Origin: Bacteroidota bacterium
GTDB lineage: Bacteria > Bacteroidota > Bacteroidia > Sphingobacteriales > Sphingobacteriaceae
Direction: 5' to 3'
Length of the DNA stretch: 44,021 nucleotides
Assembly (NCBI GenBank): GCA_013287375.1
Contig: JABDDX010000014.1
Span: forward strand, 1 to 44,021
Positions 33,890 to 41,392 of this stretch are shown here, one piece after another; the first letter of the stretch is position 1, and each line of letters begins with the position of its first letter. Below the pieces are notes generated by a model that ran no database searches, had not been told where the DNA came from, and worked only from the letters and a program-made list of their open reading frames with translations. The position numbers were made by a program, and so were the translations under genes.

Positions 33890-34999
33890 ATGGATGTAGC
33901 CTATTATTTAAGCGAACTATTAATGCAAAATGGCGAGGTAAATGTACCCGGCCTGGGCTACTTTGTGCAGTTAAAAGTTGATGGCTATTATGATAATGAG
34001 CAAAGTAAATTCTATCCGCCAACTAGTAAATTACAATTTGACCAGCAATATCAGGATGATGATGTGCTGCTGCAATATATAGCTGAGAAAAAGAAGATCT
34101 CGCTGGCATCATCAAAATACTTCACCGCTAAATTTATTGATAATTTAAGGCAGGAGGCTATGATTAAGGAAGTGCCCCTTGCCGATTTAGGTACGCTCTA
34201 TTTTGAGGATACCAAATTGCATTTTAAACCTGCCGAAGCTTTACCCATTGATCCGGCATATTATGGTTATCAACCGGTTGAAATCAATAAATTGGGCGGC
34301 ACCTCATTCCATGAACAACTGGAAAAAGAAATGCCCCGCCCTGAACCTATTGGTCTAATAGACACGCTCCCGGTTCAGGAACAGGTGGCTTCGCAGGAAG
34401 AAGAGTTTATATTTAATGGCAGAGGATATTCAGACGAAGAGGTAGAAGAAAAAAACAATAACTGGATATGGATAACCATTACAGCGGTTGTTCTGTTAGG
34501 CATAATCGGTGTATTTGCATTGTATAAATTTAACCCGGCTGTATATAACAGGCTAATTGGCGCGCAACACCCCGCGCCAATCATATTAAAAGCACCGGTA
34601 AAACACGATACCACAAAAACAGTAGCTCCTGCTGTTATTAAAGCAGATTCGACTGCAAGCAGCACAAAAAAGGTAATAGCCGATACTACGGCAAAACCAG
34701 CGAGCGTTAATATAGCAGCTCCGGTTAATACGGCAGCGCCAATTGATACTTTTTCCAGAGTTAGGTATGAATTATTAGGAGGTGCGTTTCAAACCATTGC
34801 GGAAGCTAACAGAACGATTAGAAATTATAAAAAACTTGGTTTTGAAGCCAGGATAGTTAAAAATGCCCCCGGTAAATTATTCAAAGTAACATTAGGTACT
34901 TATTTTACAGCTGATGATGCAGTAAATGCTATGCATGCCATACAAAAGACCGGAAAAATTAGTGAGATAAGCATACAACCCTATAATCCCCAAAAATGA
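33890..34999 (+). CDS. HU-CCDC81-like and SPOR domain membrane protein
   Basis: 369 residues in three parts. Residues 1 to about 118 contain two HU-like (CCDC81-type) units: DVAYYLSELLMQNGEVNVPGLGYF and SSKYFTAKFIDNLRQEAMIKEVPLADLGTLYF. A single transmembrane helix runs from about 192 to 213 (WIWITITAVVLLGIIGVFAL). After a Thr/Ala/Pro linker, residues about 292-367 form a SPOR domain (YELLGGAFQTIAEANRTIRN... FKVTLGTYFTADDA). SPOR binds glycan strands lacking stem peptides at division sites in known proteins. Predicted topology puts HU in the cytoplasm and SPOR in the periplasm. It overlaps exbB by four bases (ATGA), so the two are translationally coupled. Confidence 0.88.
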   Translation: MDVAYYLSELLMQNGEVNVPGLGYFVQLKVDGYYDNEQSKFYPPTSKLQFDQQYQDDDVLLQYIAEKKKISLASSKYFTAKFIDNLRQEAMIKEVPLADLGTLYFEDTKLHFKPAEALPIDPAYYGYQPVEINKLGGTSFHEQLEKEMPRPEPIGLIDTLPVQEQVASQEEEFIFNGRGYSDEEVEEKNNNWIWITITAVVLLGIIGVFALYKFNPAVYNRLIGAQHPAPIILKAPVKHDTTKTVAPAVIKADSTASSTKKVIADTTAKPASVNIAAPVNTAAPIDTFSRVRYELLGGAFQTIAEANRTIRNYKKLGFEARIVKNAPGKLFKVTLGTYFTADDAVNAMHAIQKTGKISEISIQPYNPQK

Positions 35000-35706
35000 G
35001 TTTATTACTACAAGTAACAGATACGGCGCACAAGATAGCAGACACAGTAAAGAATCTTTCACAAACCGGCGGGGCCACAACGGGCGATACCCTTCGTTTC
35101 GGAGATTTATTGGTTAAAGGTGGCGTCATCATGATACCCATTGGTATTTTGGCAGTTTTAGGTTTAGTTATATTCTTTGAACGATATTTCACCATCCGCA
35201 AAGCTTCAAAAAGCGATGCTAACCTGCTAATGCAGGTACGCTCAAGCATACATACCGGTAATTTAGAATCAGCCATTGCTATCTGCAGAAACAGTAACTC
35301 GCCGCTTGGCCGTATGTTGCAAAAAGGTTTGTTAAGGATAGGCAGGCCTATAAAAGATATTGAAGGAGCTATTGAAAATATAGGCAAACTGGAAGTTGCC
35401 AAGCTCGACAAGAATATAGGCATCCTGGGTATTATTGCGGGTATTGCCCCAATGTTCGGCTTCTTAGGTACCATTTATGGTGTAATTAAAATATTTTATG
35501 ACATCGCCCAGTCGGGTAACCTGAGTATTGGTGTTATATCCGGTGGTTTGTATGTGAAGATGGTAACGGCCGCCGCGGGTTTATTTGTGGGGATGGTTGC
35601 CTATATATTCTATCACATTTTAAATATGATGGTTGATAAGGTAATATTAAAATTAGAGACCGACGCCATTGAATTTATTGACTTGTTAGAGGAGCCAAGC
35701 AAATGA
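34996..35706 (+). CDS. exbB: ExbB/TolQ/MotA-family proton-channel protein
   Basis: 236 residues. First membrane helix about 42-61 (GGVIMIPIGILAVLGLVIFF), then a cytoplasmic loop with SPLGRMLQKGLLRIG, then helices about 135-160 (NIGILGIIAGIAPMFGFLGTIYGVI) and 175-205. The GxxAPxxGLLGTVxG-like block is the ExbB signature. With ExbD it forms the proton-driven motor that energises a TonB-like protein. Its start overlaps the SPOR gene stop and its stop overlaps the exbD start (both ATGA), so stoichiometry is coupled. Confidence 0.93.
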   Translation: MSLLLQVTDTAHKIADTVKNLSQTGGATTGDTLRFGDLLVKGGVIMIPIGILAVLGLVIFFERYFTIRKASKSDANLLMQVRSSIHTGNLESAIAICRNSNSPLGRMLQKGLLRIGRPIKDIEGAIENIGKLEVAKLDKNIGILGIIAGIAPMFGFLGTIYGVIKIFYDIAQSGNLSIGVISGGLYVKMVTAAAGLFVGMVAYIFYHILNMMVDKVILKLETDAIEFIDLLEEPSK

Positions 35707-36101
35707 ATTTAAGTAACAGGAAAAAAAGGATTGCTGCCGAAGTACAAACCTCAGCTATGAACGATATTATGTTCTTCCTGCTGTTGTTTTTCCTCATCGC
35801 GTCAACAATAACCAATCCTAACGTTATTAAATTAACGCTGCCCAAATCATCAACAAGCCAGTCAGAATCTAAGAAGACCATCAATGTGTCAATCACCGGC
35901 GATCTGAAATACTACGTCGACAAAAAACAAGTAAACGTTGACGACCTGCAATCAGCAATATCAGCATTTAAAACACCTGATGCTGATTTAACCATTGTGT
36001 TATATGTTGATAAAACAGTAGCCATCCAAAATGCGGTACAGGTAATGGATGTGGCACAAAAAATGAATATAAAACTGGTACTGGCAACAGAACCGAAATA
36101 G
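35703..36101 (+). CDS. exbD: ExbD/TolR-family protein
   Basis: 132 residues with one membrane helix (about 19-37). SAMNDIMFFLLLFFLI places Asp21 at the start of the helix, where ExbD/TolR has its essential proton-carrying Asp. A periplasmic ExbD domain follows (INVSITGDLKYYVDKKQVNV ... LVLATEPK). It starts within the exbB stop codon. An inverted-repeat element follows within three bases of the stop, so it separates exbD from the TonB-like gene. Confidence 0.94.
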   Translation: MNLSNRKKRIAAEVQTSAMNDIMFFLLLFFLIASTITNPNVIKLTLPKSSTSQSESKKTINVSITGDLKYYVDKKQVNVDDLQSAISAFKTPDADLTIVLYVDKTVAIQNAVQVMDVAQKMNIKLVLATEPK

Positions 36102-36103
36102 AG

Positions 36104-36184
36104 TTTAGTATCAAGTAATTAGTATCAAGTAGCAAGACTGAAGCTGCTGTACTATGTACTTGATACTAGCTACTTGATACTAAA
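36104..36184. repeat. 28-base inverted repeat abutting the tonB-like start codon
   Basis: The arms 36104-36131 and 36157-36184 are complementary except for two positions. Each arm carries two copies of TAGTATCAAGTA or its complement, so the element has four copies in alternating order. The second arm ends at the base before the ATG at 36185 and covers the ribosome-binding region. Confidence 0.8.
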
Positions 36185-36994
36185 ATGGAGTACAGAGAAG
36201 AAAATAACTATCCAAAAGCATTTTTAGCAACAGGCATTATTCTGGTTGCACTGATGGCTATGTGTTATTTTATGGTATTCACCCCGCCGCCAAAGCCCGA
36301 TGAAGGTACCGGCGGCATCCTGGTAAATTATGGCACAACAGATGCCGGTATGGGAAGCGATTACATGAGCGTAGATCAACCCTCAGTAGCCGAAAAGGCT
36401 AATCATACATTGCCAACTAAAGCAACCCCTGCGCCACCTACCGAGCAAAAAACACAGGTTGATAATAGCGACAAAAAGATAGTCACTCAAAATAATGAGG
36501 ATGCGCCATCTGTGGCTACAAATAGTAAAAAACCAAGTAATACCGTAGCTACCCAGGCCATTAAAACAGTAGCCAAACCTGTTGTTAATCAAAATGCGCT
36601 TTACAAAGGCAAAACCAACAACGGCACCGGCTCAGGTGATGGTACTACCAATACCCCCGGTAACCAGGGTAAGCCTACAGGCAGTACGCTAACCAACAAC
36701 TACAATGGTACAGGATCGGGCAATGGCGGTAACCTTAGCCTTGGACAACGTAGCTTTGTTACCCGCCCGGTAGTTACTGATGAAAAGCGAAGAACAGGAA
36801 AAATTGTTATTGATATACATGTAGATAAAAACGGCAACGTTATTTATGCCGAATCTGGCCGTGGTACTACCATGACAGACTATGATCTGATACAAAAATG
36901 CGAGAACGCGGTTAGAAATTCCAAAATTAACGCGGTTGACACCGCGCCTGATACCCAGGAAGGCACTGTAGTATTTGTATTCAAAGTGAACTAG
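36185..36994 (+). CDS. Energy transducer TonB-like protein
   Basis: 269 residues. A short cytoplasmic tail, one membrane helix (about 13-32), then PPPKP, a Thr/Asn/Gly-rich low-complexity linker (about 55-190) and a TonB/TolA C-terminal fold (TGKIVIDIHVDKNGNVIYAE ... EGTVVFVFKVN). Unlike a classical TonB, the linker lacks long Pro-Lys/Pro-Glu repeats and is rich in Asn-Gly. It reaches across the periplasm, probably to the barrel in this cluster or to other receptors. The two-base mismatch hairpin just before its ATG could lower its translation compared with exbB/exbD. Confidence 0.85.
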   Translation: MEYREENNYPKAFLATGIILVALMAMCYFMVFTPPPKPDEGTGGILVNYGTTDAGMGSDYMSVDQPSVAEKANHTLPTKATPAPPTEQKTQVDNSDKKIVTQNNEDAPSVATNSKKPSNTVATQAIKTVAKPVVNQNALYKGKTNNGTGSGDGTTNTPGNQGKPTGSTLTNNYNGTGSGNGGNLSLGQRSFVTRPVVTDEKRRTGKIVIDIHVDKNGNVIYAESGRGTTMTDYDLIQKCENAVRNSKINAVDTAPDTQEGTVVFVFKVN

Positions 36995-37046
36995 AGTAAC
37001 CCCCTATGCCATTGCTCCGTTCTTCACAGCGATGAGAAAGTGTTTT

Positions 37047-37103
37047 CACCTCTTTCCGCCGCAGGCGAAGGGAGGTCGGCAAGCGAAGCGTAGCCGGGTG
37101 AGT
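37047..37103. repeat. Likely dispersed intergenic repeat between tonB-like and the DUF1801 gene
   Basis: CACCTCTTTCCGCCGCAGG and the following GGCGAAGGGAGGT form an imperfect hairpin, then comes GGCAAGCGAAGCGTAGCCGG. The block is GC-rich compared with its flanks and resembles dispersed intergenic sequence seen in this group. No frame in it looks coding. Copy number cannot be judged from one window. Confidence 0.4.
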
Positions 37104-37202
37104 CAATCACCGCCATACGTCTTGATTCTCCTTCCAAATTGTTATTGCAATGACAATCTTTCTGATCGTCTATTTTTTTCTCAAAAATCCCTAACTTTAA
37201 TT

Positions 37203-37808
37203 ATGGAACAATATAATGTGGATGTACACGACTATATCCAAAAGGCCGCGCCATTTGCAAAACCCATACTCAATCACATTCGCGAGGTGGTCCATTCGGC
37301 TTCGCCGTTAATTACTGAAACCATCAAATGGGGTATGCCCTTTTTCGAATATAAAGGATCAATTTGCCAGATGGCCGCTTTTAAACAGCATTGCGCATTT
37401 GGTTTTTGGAAAGCATCATTACTGGACGACCCCCAAGGCTTGTTAAAAAAAGGGGAGGCTGGCGGCAGCTTCGGTAGGATAATAACAATTGACGATCTTC
37501 CCTCCGATGAAGCCATCATCTATTTTGTATTGCAGGCAATGAAAAACAATGAATCAGGTAAGAAAGCTCCGGTCGTTAAAAAAGCACCTGCCGAAAAGAA
37601 AGAATTAGTTGTTCCCGATTACTTTGCAGCATTACTGGATGAACATCCAAAAGCCAAAGAAACGTTTGAAAAATTCAGCTATTCGCATAAAAAAGAATAC
37701 CTGGAATGGATAATTGAAGCCAAAACCGATGCTACCCGCCAAAAACGACTGGATACTACCATTGATTGGCTAATCGAAGGTAAATCAAGAATGTGGAAGT
37801 ATAAATAA
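37203..37808 (+). CDS. DUF1801/YdeI (OmdA-type) protein
   Basis: 201 residues from the ATG at 37203 (MEQYNVDVHDYIQKAAPF). The N-terminal domain has the DUF1801 pattern (ETIKWGMPFFEYKGSICQMAAFKQHCAFGFWK). After a Lys/Ala/Pro linker (about 124-138) the C-terminal OmdA/bacteriocin-protection domain ends with the typical R-Q-K-R-L-D-T-T-I-D-W-L segment. The family is cytoplasmic; some members affect resistance to antimicrobial peptides, but the biochemistry is unknown. The in-frame codons before 37203 run through a repeat element and are not protein-like, so the longer start at 37032 is rejected. Confidence 0.85.
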   Translation: MEQYNVDVHDYIQKAAPFAKPILNHIREVVHSASPLITETIKWGMPFFEYKGSICQMAAFKQHCAFGFWKASLLDDPQGLLKKGEAGGSFGRIITIDDLPSDEAIIYFVLQAMKNNESGKKAPVVKKAPAEKKELVVPDYFAALLDEHPKAKETFEKFSYSHKKEYLEWIIEAKTDATRQKRLDTTIDWLIEGKSRMWKYK

Positions 37809-37832
37809 GACTATTGTTATTACGAGCGCAAA

Positions 37833-37910
37833 GGCTGTCATACTGAGCGTAGTCGAAGTATGTGGGCAGGCCTTTACGCTCGTCCTTCGACTACGCTCAG
37901 GATGACAGCC
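37833..37910. repeat. 26-base inverted repeat, GTCATACTGAGCG type
   Basis: The arm at 37833-37858 and that at 37885-37910 are complementary at 25 of 26 positions. The core is GTCATnCTGAGCGTAGTCGA. It lies 24 bases after the DUF1801 gene and fits the REP/REPIN-like tip pattern of the other elements. Confidence 0.8.
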
Positions 37911-38010
37911 ACCGCACAATGGTAAAGCTTCACCCATTGTCTGTGTCCCCACAGGCAATAACCACAAAAAAATAATTCTAAAATCAAACATATCGCATAC
38001 CAAATACTCT

Positions 38011-38018
38011 TATTTTTG
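38011..38018 (+). promoter_or_regulatory. -7 box (TATTTTTG) for mtgA
   Basis: TATTTTTG matches TAnnTTTG and ends 8 bases before the ATG at 38027, giving an almost leaderless transcript. Confidence 0.45.
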
Positions 38019-38026
38019 CTGGCGAT

Positions 38027-38707
38027 ATGCTAAAACTTATCCTCCGTTTTCTTAAACTATTTGTTATTTTTTACTTCGGTATCACCATTTTTTGGGTGTT
38101 ATTATACCGGTTTGTGAACCCTCCGGTTACTTTATTGATGATTGAACGCGGTTTTGAGCGTAAATCGGACGGTAAAGACTGGAAAATAGACAAAAAATGG
38201 GTGAATTTTGATGACATATCCGACCCCATGAAACGCGCCGCCGTAGCTGCCGAAGACCAGCGTTTCCTGGATCACTTCGGGTTTGATTTTAAGGCGATGG
38301 AGAAAGCTATTGATAAAAACAGCCATAGCCATAAATTGATAGGCGGGAGTACCATATCGCAGCAAACAGCAAAAAACGTTTTCCTGTGGCCTGGCAGGTC
38401 ATATATCCGTAAAGGCTTTGAGGCCTATTTTACTATTCTGGAGGAACTGTTCTGGAGCAAAAAACGCATCATGGAGGTTTACCTGAACGAGATAGAAATG
38501 GGGGATGGCATATACGGAGTTGAAGCCGCTGCGCAAACATACTACCATAAAGATGCTAAGGATTTAGATAAACATGAAGCCGCGGCAATCGCCTCCATCT
38601 TCCCGGATCCATTAAAATGGTCGCCGACTAACCCGAGCAGTTACGTGCACCACCGCCAGTACTTGATATTGAAAAATATGCGTAGGCTAGGTCCGCTGGA
38701 TTTTTAA
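38027..38707 (+). CDS. mtgA: Monofunctional peptidoglycan transglycosylase MtgA
   Basis: 226 residues with one N-terminal membrane helix (about 5-27) and a GT51 domain. The catalytic Glu is E76 in VAAEDQRFLDHFGFD; GGSTISQQTAKNVFLWPGRS is the second conserved block, and RIMEVYLNEIEMGDGIYGVE the third. It polymerises lipid II into glycan strands at the outer face of the inner membrane and has no transpeptidase domain. It overlaps the convergent aminotransferase stop codon by four bases. Confidence 0.96.
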   Translation: MLKLILRFLKLFVIFYFGITIFWVLLYRFVNPPVTLLMIERGFERKSDGKDWKIDKKWVNFDDISDPMKRAAVAAEDQRFLDHFGFDFKAMEKAIDKNSHSHKLIGGSTISQQTAKNVFLWPGRSYIRKGFEAYFTILEELFWSKKRIMEVYLNEIEMGDGIYGVEAAAQTYYHKDAKDLDKHEAAAIASIFPDPLKWSPTNPSSYVHHRQYLILKNMRRLGPLDF

Positions 38708-39891
38708 CTGTAAAATTCTACAGCTTCCAATATTACCACGCAGGCTTTCCTGATCTCGTCATGGGTGATAATCAATGGTGGGGCTATGCGCATGGCATTG
38801 CTGCAATGTAAAAACCAGTCTACAATTACACCATGCTCAATACAACGGTCAATTATTTTTTTGTTGAGGTCGAAGCTTTCCAATTCAGCCGCTAGCATCA
38901 GCCCCTTGCCACGAATTTGTTTGATAGACGGATGAACTAATAACGACCGGATAAGCGCTTCTTTTTCCGCCACCTGCTCGCAAAATTTTTCATCCAGCAA
39001 CACTTCCAGCGCAGCTAAACCTGCCGCACAACATACAGGGTGCCCGCCAAACGTAGTAATATGCCCCAGGATAGGATTTTCCTTTAACGCCGACATGATC
39101 ATATGCGATGCCGCGAAAGCTCCCACAGGCATACCGCCGCCAAGCGCCTTGGCAAGTAATAAAATATCGGGTACTATCCCAAAATGCTCAAAGCCAAATA
39201 GCTTGCCTGTACGGCCAAATGCGGCTTGTATCTCGTCTAATATTAATAAAGCACCCGTTTCGGTACATTTAGCACGTAGGGCTTGCATATAGGTAACATC
39301 AGGCACACGTATGCCCGCTTCGCCCTGTACGGTTTCTATAATAACACAGGCAGTTTCTTCGGTGATTTGGCTCAGATCATTAGCATTATTAAATCGGATG
39401 AAGTTAACTCCCGGTAACAACGGGCGGTAAGCCTGTTTATATTCCTCGTTACCCATAACGCTTAAAGCGCCATGCGTACTGCCGTGATAAGAGTTATCAT
39501 AAGCAATAATCTGGTGCCTGCCCGTAAAGCGTTTAGCCAGTTTTAAAGCGCCTTCAACAGCCTCAGTACCCGAGTTGGTAAAGTATACAGATTGCAGATT
39601 TTTTGGGAATACCGATATTAGCTTCTCAGCGAATTTAACCTGGGGAGTTTGTACATACTCGCCATAAACCATCAGGTGCATGTATTTATCAACCTGTTGT
39701 TTTATCGCCTCAATAACTTTAGGATTGCTGTGCCCCAGGTTGCTTACGCCAATACCCGAAATAAGGTCGATGTAAGCCTTTCCCTCGCTATTGTACATGT
39801 AGACGCCTTCTGCTCGTTCAAATTCAAGCAGGAGGGGGAAATCAGTAGTTTGGGCGTTGTTGGCTAAAAAAAGTTGGCGTAATGTTGGCAT
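38704..39891 (-). CDS. Class III PLP-dependent aminotransferase (acetylornithine/ornithine type)
   Basis: 395 residues from the ATG at 39891 (MPTLRQLFLANNAQTTDFPLLLEF). Class III features: TNSGTEAVEGALKLAKRFTGR, then LILDEIQAAFGRTG with the PLP-ring Asp (D219), then LLLAKALGGGMPVGA with the Schiff-base Lys (K248), and HITTFGGHPVCCAAGLAAL. It moves an amino group from an omega- or alpha-amino donor to 2-oxoglutarate; ornithine-type versus other donors is unclear. A TACTTTTG box lies just before this ATG, so I use it and not the in-frame ATG at 39909, six codons upstream. No arginine biosynthesis genes are nearby. Confidence 0.88.
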   Translation of the reverse strand: MPTLRQLFLANNAQTTDFPLLLEFERAEGVYMYNSEGKAYIDLISGIGVSNLGHSNPKVIEAIKQQVDKYMHLMVYGEYVQTPQVKFAEKLISVFPKNLQSVYFTNSGTEAVEGALKLAKRFTGRHQIIAYDNSYHGSTHGALSVMGNEEYKQAYRPLLPGVNFIRFNNANDLSQITEETACVIIETVQGEAGIRVPDVTYMQALRAKCTETGALLILDEIQAAFGRTGKLFGFEHFGIVPDILLLAKALGGGMPVGAFAASHMIMSALKENPILGHITTFGGHPVCCAAGLAALEVLLDEKFCEQVAEKEALIRSLLVHPSIKQIRGKGLMLAAELESFDLNKKIIDRCIEHGVIVDWFLHCSNAMRIAPPLIITHDEIRKACVVILEAVEFYS

Positions 39892-39895
39892 GGCA

Positions 39896-39903
39896 CAAAA
39901 GTA
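39896..39903 (-). promoter_or_regulatory. -7 box (TACTTTTG) four bases before the aminotransferase start
   Basis: On the minus strand TACTTTTG is followed by TGCC and then the ATG, the same 4-base spacing as at hemW. It would make transcription start at or next to the start codon. Confidence 0.5.
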
Positions 39904-39950
39904 AGCCAAATTCCTAAGTTCAGGGTATTAACGTTAAAATAGGAAGCGAC

Positions 39951-40436
39951 CTATTGCGGAGGACCGGGACGATTATTTCGCTCCGATAACTGCCTTACCA
40001 GTTCGTCATTAAACTCGCGTTCGCTTTTGTATAGCTCGCTAACTTTATCCGGCGAGAGCACTTTTAGAAAAGCATTATTAAATTTTATTTTGATCTGCAC
40101 AATCTCGTTCTCGTACATTAATTCTTTATTCACCTGTTCCTGGCCATCAGCAGCATTTAAGTTATTTTGCCTTTTTAATTTTCTGATATTAAAAAGCTCC
40201 TGCTGATATTCCTGGTATAGAGGGAAAAATTTAGCAGCCTGATCTGGTGGTAAATTTAGCCTTTTACGCAAATAATTTATTTTAACATCCTCTACCCTGC
40301 GTTCAGGGTTTTGATTATTTGACTTATAATAAAAAGGCCTGGGGGGACCCATTCTATATGGCCTTATTTGTCCAAACGCATTACCAACGCATAGTACGAA
40401 GAAAATAAAAAATATATGCTTTGCTAATTTAGTCAT
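39951..40436 (-). CDS. Exported Spy/CpxP-like protein of the ECF module
   Basis: 161 residues with a signal peptide (MTKLAKHIFFIFFVLCVGNAFGQ) and a mostly helical mature part. NYLRKRLNLPPDQAAKFFPLYQEYQQEL resembles the helical LTxxQ pattern of periplasmic Spy/CpxP stress proteins, and LSPDKVSELYKSEREF is a second such helix. It starts two bases after the anti-sigma-like gene. Many Bacteroidota ECF loci have a periplasmic helical protein in this position, probably as a sensor or chaperone. Function inferred from location and pattern only. Confidence 0.65.
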   Translation of the reverse strand: MTKLAKHIFFIFFVLCVGNAFGQIRPYRMGPPRPFYYKSNNQNPERRVEDVKINYLRKRLNLPPDQAAKFFPLYQEYQQELFNIRKLKRQNNLNAADGQEQVNKELMYENEIVQIKIKFNNAFLKVLSPDKVSELYKSEREFNDELVRQLSERNNRPGPPQ

Positions 40437-40438
40437 TA

Positions 40439-41341
40439 TTAATTGTTGGTATCATCATCAACGTTATCCTGTAATGCGTTGGTTAAACTGTTAGTATTAA
40501 CCGGCGTATTTTCATCAATAACGGTATGTTGTGTATCATTCGCGTCAACATCATCCTGCAGGTAACTTTGAATATCGCTTGTTGAAACGGTAGATAATTG
40601 CTTGTGCAAAAATGAACTGTTATGGTCATCTGCCGGCGCCGAAAATCGGCTTAACAGCAAACCGCCACCTACAAACACTGCAAAACAAGCTGCCGCCGCG
40701 TATTTGAATGTATTAGTAGCATACATTCGCCTAACTATTCCTTTGCGCTTAACTACATCCTGCTTAACCGTTTTGTTTAATATGGCATTATTAAGCTTGT
40801 CAAAATAATCGGCAGGTACACTAAAGCTTTCTTCGCTAACGGTCTCTTCAATCAGGATACGCGCGTTTATTTGTTGCTCAAAGGCGTTAAAATAATCTTC
40901 CGGTACAGCATGGCCGTGGGCATCGTTATTTACGTAAGCCTCAATATTTATCCTGCTTTGTATGTTACTGCTTAACTCGTCGAAGTAATTTTGAGGTACG
41001 GTAAATTCACCTTCCGACCTAAGCTCCTCCAAATTAATACGGCTTTGTATGTTGCTGCTTAATTCATCAAAATAATTTTGAGGGACAGTAAAGTCCTCTT
41101 TGGATTTTAATTCCTCTAAATTGATGCGGCTTTGTATATTATTGCTTAACTCGTCAAAGTAATTTTCAGGCACAGTAAAGCCTTTATCGGACTTTAGCTC
41201 ATCCAGCTTAATTGCCGAGATGATCCGTTGTTCCGATTCATCAAAATAGCCTGGTGGCACAGTAAACGGGTTCAGGGGATTAACCAGTTTAAGTGACATG
41301 AATTCATCCAGCCATTCTCTATTTCCACTTTCGCTTTTCAT
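40439..41341 (-). CDS. Membrane protein with six ~29-residue repeats, probable anti-sigma factor
   Basis: 300 residues. Six repeats start near residues 26, 55, 84, 113, 144 and 173, each with the pattern (F/H)xVPxxYFDELxxxIxxRI (fully seen in FTVPQNYFDELSSNIQSRIN). A transmembrane helix follows at about 213-231 (FKYAAAACFAVFVGGGLLLS), then an acidic Asp/Asn-rich periplasmic tail. The single motif is common in Bacteroidota proteins beside ECF sigma factors. The repeat domain is predicted cytoplasmic, where it could bind the sigma factor encoded 51 bases upstream. No classical zinc anti-sigma motif is present. Repeats 2-4 are nearly identical at DNA level, a sign of recent expansion. Confidence 0.75.
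   Translation of the reverse strand: MKSESGNREWLDEFMSLKLVNPLNPFTVPPGYFDESEQRIISAIKLDELKSDKGFTVPENYFDELSNNIQSRINLEELKSKEDFTVPQNYFDELSSNIQSRINLEELRSEGEFTVPQNYFDELSSNIQSRINIEAYVNNDAHGHAVPEDYFNAFEQQINARILIEETVSEESFSVPADYFDKLNNAILNKTVKQDVVKRKGIVRRMYATNTFKYAAAACFAVFVGGGLLLSRFSAPADDHNSSFLHKQLSTVSTSDIQSYLQDDVDANDTQHTVIDENTPVNTNSLTNALQDNVDDDTNN
40742..41266 (-). repeat. Tandem coding repeats (six units of about 87 bases)
   Basis: Nucleotides encoding residues 26-200 of the anti-sigma-like protein. The units are about 87-93 bases long. The second, third and fourth units are almost the same in DNA sequence, the first and last two have drifted. Repeat-number change by slippage or recombination is therefore plausible. 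Confidence 0.75.
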
Positions 41342-41392
41342 ATCGAGTGTTTGATGAAATTTTGATGAAAAGGTTTAATCACTTTTTTTAAA

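Noticed and set aside
37032-37202. 57-codon extension of the DUF1801 protein
   Set aside because: It crosses a GC-rich dispersed repeat and reads as unstructured Cys/Arg-rich sequence. The DUF1801 domain starts at the ATG at 37203.
40742-41266. Possible CRISPR array
   Set aside because: The regular ~87-base repetition is coding: frame is kept in all units and the spacers are not unique. It encodes protein repeats.
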